Below, one piece after another: positions 52,001 through 58,000 of a stretch of DNA of 64,000 nucleotides. Numbering within the stretch: the stretch's first letter is position 1; every line of letters starts with the position of its first letter. Source of the DNA: Sternotherus odoratus (lineage: Eukaryota; Chordata; Testudines; Kinosternidae); the NCBI GenBank assembly GCA_032164245.1, contig JAVMKO010000010.1, positions 28,842,189 through 28,906,188 on the forward strand. Direction: 5' to 3'. The notes under the pieces are model-generated. The model was not told where the DNA came from. It saw nothing but the letters and a program-made list of their open reading frames with translations, and made no database searches. Position numbers and translations under genes: made by a program.

Positions 52001-55000
52001 ACCGATCTGTAGTTGTCTGGGGTGGCCAGCTTCCAGATTGCTATAGCCACTCGCTTCTCCACTGGGATGGCAGCTCTCAGTCTGGTGTTCTTGCGACGCA
52101 GGGCAGGGGCAAGTTCAGCACACAGTCCCATGAAAGTGGCTTTTCTCATGCGAAAGTTTTGCAGCCACTGCTCATCATCCCGCACTTGCATGACGATGCG
52201 ATCCCACCATTCAGTGCTCGTTTCCCGTGCCCAGAAGCAGCGTTCTATGGTCGTGAGCATGTCCATTGTTAATGAGACAAGCAGTTTTGTGTCCAATGCA
52301 TTCGTCGGCTCGATCTCTTCTTCAGACCCATCACTGTCACCTTGCATGTCAAGGATGAACTCCGCTGCGCTGAGAGTTGTGCTGGTGACACTCGCCAGCA
52401 TGTTCCTCAGCAGTTCGAGATCCATTACGGCACACAAAAATGGACGACGGAGCGTGCCTTGCTGAAACTGTTGAAAGATGGCGCCTGAGGTGGACGGAAA
52501 GACAGGGATTGCTGGGATAGAACACACAGCATCACAGGGATTTGGAACAGGATGCAGAATGCCCCGCAAGTGACGCCTCCCACCCCACTTCCCACAAGGC
52601 ATTGTGCCATATTGGGAAGAGGTGCTCTGTGGGATACCTGCCCTAATGCTCTGCTCCTCATGCAGCCTAAAGTGCCGGAAAAATTGGCCATGCTCTAGTG
52701 CTGGCAGGCTTAAGTGTGGACACGCTCTATTGCATTACCTATTGCTGTATACGGGGACAGCTATAACCAAAAGTGCTATAATGCTGGAAGTGTAACCATG
52801 CCCACAGTGTGCTCTGCTAGATTGAAAACAGCATTGAGACCAAAACATTTATTTTGCTTTAGGCAAGAAAGTTAACAGTTAGTTCAGCCTGGATTTTGGT
52901 CACAGGGGAGACTCCCTATGTTAGGATTATCTGAGAGTTATGTCAGTCCTGATCTCTACAAGTTAAACAGGCCTGAGCGGGGCAGGTGAGTGCTGCATAG
53001 ACTTGATTACAGTATGTTACTAGTGTTCTACCACCCACTTTTTGATAACTCTGTAAATAGAGCTGTTTTGCCTGAAGTCCCTGGTCTTACAGGGCTAGGA
53101 GTGTGCTCTTTAGTATAAAATAACATTAGTCATTACATTTCTTGGTTCATGCAAATACATGCACCACACTCAGCTGTATCTAAAATCCCCCTTAGATTTG
53201 AATACAGAATATTGCAGGGTTGTTTTTAGAGTATCTGGTCCAAAATCTTGCAATCCTCAGCTGAAATAAACCTGGAACAACTCTGAAGCTTGAAAGGCAG
53301 CTTTGCCTTAAAAAAAAAAATTGCCCCAATGAGACCAGTGTACAGATTGTGCTATGAACTTGTTGTATATGAAATACCGACAGTGTATTAACCAGATCCG
53401 AAGGAGGTGGTTTGTAATATCCCCGTGCAGGTTTTCTGCAGCTCAGCAGGTGATTGGAAACCTGACAATATAAACTAGCAAATTATTCTGGTTTCTTGTA
53501 ATGTTAATTACTTTGAAATATTTGTTTTCTTTAAGAACAATTCGAAATGTGGCAGTGTTAGGAATTTACACTAGAATGTTTTAAAACATTTGTAACCAGT
53601 TGTTACTATTTCTAGTGTCGTTCATCTTTCTCATCACCTCCACCGTTGTAATGGCTTCCAGGGGGAAGATCAGGAGAAAGCACTGCTCCTGGTTGTTAGC
53701 CTGAGGTTTTGTATCAGACAAGCACAAGTTGATAGGTTGGGTTTTTTCCTTGCCTCAGCAGAAAAAAATGGTTGTTTCTTCATATAGTAATACATTATGG
53801 AAACACATCTCATGGTGCATCTAGCAGTGCTGCTTTGGCCTGGTTGAAGTAGCAGTCTAGCTAAGAATCTCCTTTTGTTTTGGAGTTTTTAAAATAAAAA
53901 GATTACTAGAAGTGCCTTATGGACTGTACAAAGGAACCATGACACAATGTTTAGCATGTTCTTGCAATGTAAATGTCTTTTTGGAGGTGACTGAATGGGA
54001 GGAAACCTGCTTTAAAAAGTCCTAAAGATGTGCAGTAAAAAGCAGGGAGCAGGTTCAAAGAGAAAATACACCCTAGTTCACCTAGCTTGAGAGAGAGCTG
54101 TTGTATAGAAAACTGCTCTTAAAAATAACCTCTTCATAATAAGATTAAAATCATATGCGCTCTGGAGAGAATGGACTGTATATAAACATAGCCTTTAAAA
54201 AGATTTGGGATGCTTCTCTAGTTTTTTCCATTGAAGATCTGTTTGTTATGAGTACCTGTATAGAGTATAGATTCCTGTTGCTTCTAGGTTTCCAGTATCT
54301 TTGCTGTACAGTAGACTCTCGATTATCCAGAATGATAGGGAAAAATTAATCCTGGTTAATAAAATTCTGGATAATCACCATCCATAGGAAATATGCGGGG
54401 AGGGGTTGGTTCACCAGCCACCCTGCACCAGGGGGAGGGAGTGTTGGTTCACTGGCTGCCCTGCACCCTGGGAGGTAGGGGAGGTATTTGTTCTTGGGGC
54501 AGCAACAAAGACAGAGCTTATATATATCGAGAGTCTACTGTATTAACATTTGCTCCATGGAATCTAGTGATGAGTGAAAGGGCCATGTAAATTAACCCAA
54601 TCCTTGTGTGTCACACCCAGACCAAACTGCCTGATGGTTTTTGACATGTTGTAAGCATTAAAATATTTCACATGCTAAAATGCAGCCTAAAACAGAAATT
54701 CTGATGAGTTTCTTTTCTTCATGGTGGTTTGTTTAGAAATGGAGCCTCTACTGTTGTCACAGCTATATTTGGAGGCATTCTTCAAAATGAAGTAAACTGC
54801 TTAATATGTGGGACTGAATCTAGAAAGTTTGATCCATTCCTAGGTAAGGTATCTTTCTCTTGCACAGTATTGCAAGTTCTGAATGTTAATGTCTCTGACA
54901 AATATGTGACGGGGCTGAGATTTTACAATGGAAGACTTCAGTGAGAACGAAGTTTTTATCTTGATGTATTTTTCTTTTTTAGACCTTTCACTAGATATTC

Positions 55001-58000
55001 CAAGTCAGTTCAGAAATAAACGTACTAAGAATCAAGAAAATGGACCAATGTGCACACTACGAGGTAAGAGTTTGTGGTGAGTGAAATCTTGGCCCCACTG
55101 AAATCAATAGGAGGTTTTTAATGGACTTCAGTGAAGCCGGGATTTCACCCAGAATGTTGGTGAATGTGATTACTGCAACCGTGTCCCACTCCATTCTTTA
55201 TCTGGAACGTGATCATGCCTGTAGAGGAGGGGGAGATTTTATTTCGATCCCAAGATTAACTTTTCACAATTACATGGATCCAGTTTGATTGAACTTTCAC
55301 TGAAGCAGAGAGAGGAGGCTGAGAGAGAAGAAATCAAAATATTAGTGGACTATTAAAATGGCTGGATTACAAGCCCTGGCTCCTGAATTCCTCTGTATAG
55401 TACCAACAGTGCAAGCTTTATCCACCACCCCATTGGTGCGCTTCAGAAATGAGCTGTAAGGGTCTCTGTGTCTGTTCAATCCTTCGTCTTTAGGCCAAGA
55501 TTGCCTACAAAGGGTAACTGCCCACTAAAAACCAGCCAGGACTCATCTCTTGTCTACACAGGCTTTTGTTCAAGTTCTGTGCTTGAAAAGGCAGTAAAGG
55601 CACCAAGCTTCTTGCATGCAGTAGGGATGGATGTTGCTTGTTCTGCCTGTTTAAAAATACCGATGAACCAATAATCCCGTCCTTGGACCTTCATTTAAAG
55701 AGTACAAACCTGTGTGGTTTGTAAAATGTTTAACAGGGTGAGGGGATTATTCTTCTTTCTCTACCCACTCAATCCCCAAAGACAAAGTAGCTGTGATCTA
55801 GATCAACTTTTTTCTATTTTAGTAATGTGATGGGAAGGCTATTCAGTTTCTTCTGACAATAGCGGCTCTGGAACATTTTTAACGGGGGGGGGAGGGGCAG
55901 ATAGTGCTGAAAACGTTCGCTTACCCTGTCCACTCCCTTCCATCCCCAGACTGGAGTAAGAAGTCAGAGGCTGGGGTTACAGCTGGGGGCAGGCATGGGG
56001 CTGGCAGTCAGGACCCCTGAGTGCAGGGCCAAAAGCGGAGGCGTGGGGCCGGCGGTTGGAAACCCCTAGTACAGGGTCAGGAGCCTGCATGTGGGGCCTG
56101 TAGCAGAGGCGTGGGGCTGGTGGCTGAGACCCAGTGTGCAGGGCTGGTAGCAGAGCCTTGAATAAAACCTGGGGTGCAGCACCCCTGGGATCCCTAGTTC
56201 CTGTGCCCGTGTCTGACCATCTTACCCGCAATTCCTACTGTAGGTGAGAAGGAAGCTTGTTTGATACCCAGATTTCTTTATTCTTGAATTACCATGTTTT
56301 CAAAGCCAAGGAATTTCGCATCAGGCAATAGATGTTAGCATAACATGTTGCCACAGCTGCATGAACCTGTACAGAGCTAATCAAAAGTGCAGTCGGTCTT
56401 GCTTCAGATCTCACCTCTGACTGAAGACCTTTCGAATTCTCTAGTTGGTGCCCTTATGAGCAGTGCTGGCTCTACATCACACTATTTCCTGTTGATCCAA
56501 ATGCTAATTTTGGCATGTTTACAATAAATATTTTACACTTTCCAGTTCCTTTGGCCTCCTACTAGTGGTTCTGAATTCTCTTCTTTTTAGATTGTCTTCG
56601 CAGTTTTACAGACTTGGAAGAACTTGATGAGACAGAGCTCTATATGTGCCACAAATGTAAAAAGAAACAGAAATCCACCAAAAAATTCTGGATTCAGAAA
56701 CTACCAAAGGTTAGTGCTAATATCGGTGTGTGGTGAAATTTTAAAGGCAATTAATAACTTGACCAATAAACATATGTAACCATAATCAAAGACTTAACGT
56801 AATGAACTCTGTCCTTCATGTTTAATACTATAGGTGCTATGCTTACACTTGAAACGATTTCACTGGACAGAATATCTGAGAAACAAGGTTGATACATATG
56901 TAGAATTTCCCCTCCGGGACCTAGACATGAAATGCTACTTGTTAGAGGTACAGAGACTCTTACTGATTTATACACTGGAAATTTTATTCTGTTTTATCAT
57001 ACGTTATGGAAGATAGAAGGTGTCAGTTGACTTCTTAAAAATTGTTTTCTCTACTTTGAACTGCAGCCGGAGAACAGTGGCCCAGAAAGCTGTCTATATG
57101 ATCTTGCAGCTGTTGTTGTACATCATGGTTCAGGGTAAGTATGCTGAGTACCTGGGGTGAAGTACTGGCCTTATTGAAGGCAGCGGCCAAACTCCTTTTG
57201 ACTTCATTGGGGTCAGGACTTCACCCCTAATGTGCATGTAGGTTCAGGTAGCAGGTGTGCTAACATGGAAATAAAAGCAGCTTTATATGCCAGTGGGGAC
57301 TTTTACCAAAAAATGTTATCAGAGGTCTCCTGCTGTGAATCTCTATTCTTGTCCCCTGAGTAGTAAGTGGAAATCTGACACTTATTGAAAATGAGGCTAG
57401 TCCCATTGCTACTTTCAAATTGGAAAGTAAAGTCATTCTGGAAAGTATTTAAACTAAGTGAGAGGTCCTGTGGCCATAAGAACTGACATTTCACTTAGCC
57501 ACTTACAATTAAATTTCAATGTCTCTTCTTTGTTTGTTCAGCTTAAAAGCACATGCAGGTGTATGCGAAGGGAAAGTACTCCTCTAGAACAATGTAGACG
57601 TTAGACTGGCAGACTGACAACAGTAGCAGTGGTCCTCTTCCCCAGGAGTGAAGCTTCAAACTGAGAGCCAACTGGGATGCTGTGGAGTTGGACAGTAGTA
57701 GTATTTTAAATTGAATTAAAGATATTTTGCAGCCCTTCATGGATCCTTTGAGTCAGGAGTAGTGACATGATGACTTTCTTCGTTCAGGATATTGTGTAAT
57801 CAAGTCCTAAGATAGAGGATGGTGGGACAATTCTTTAGTAGAAACTATTCTGTTTTCTATTAGTGGGGTTTTTTGCTGTTGTCACTAGAACTCACTGGTC
57901 TCTCTCTGTTGAATTGAGGGTGTTTTCAGCAAACATGTATTTGAAACCATTCATTCTAGCAGGCTGCCCTTGTTGCTTTCTGCTGAAGATGAGTGATCTG

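Larger units (their letters stand above)
48855..52803. mobile_element. Harbinger family-1 element, copy C (best preserved)
   Basis: It starts GGGCTTGGTTACACTGGC and ends GTGTAACCATGCCC. Length 3949 bp. Gene order is as in A and B, with the fewest breaks. TAA precedes it and ACA follows it, so the target duplication is not evident. It sits in the USP3 intron between the exons at 48052 and 54737. Confidence 0.88.

Noticed and set aside
48855..52803. A 3-bp target duplication for Harbinger C (TAA left, ACA right)
   Set aside because: The flanks do not match, so the duplication is not claimed. Termini were placed by comparison with copies A and B.
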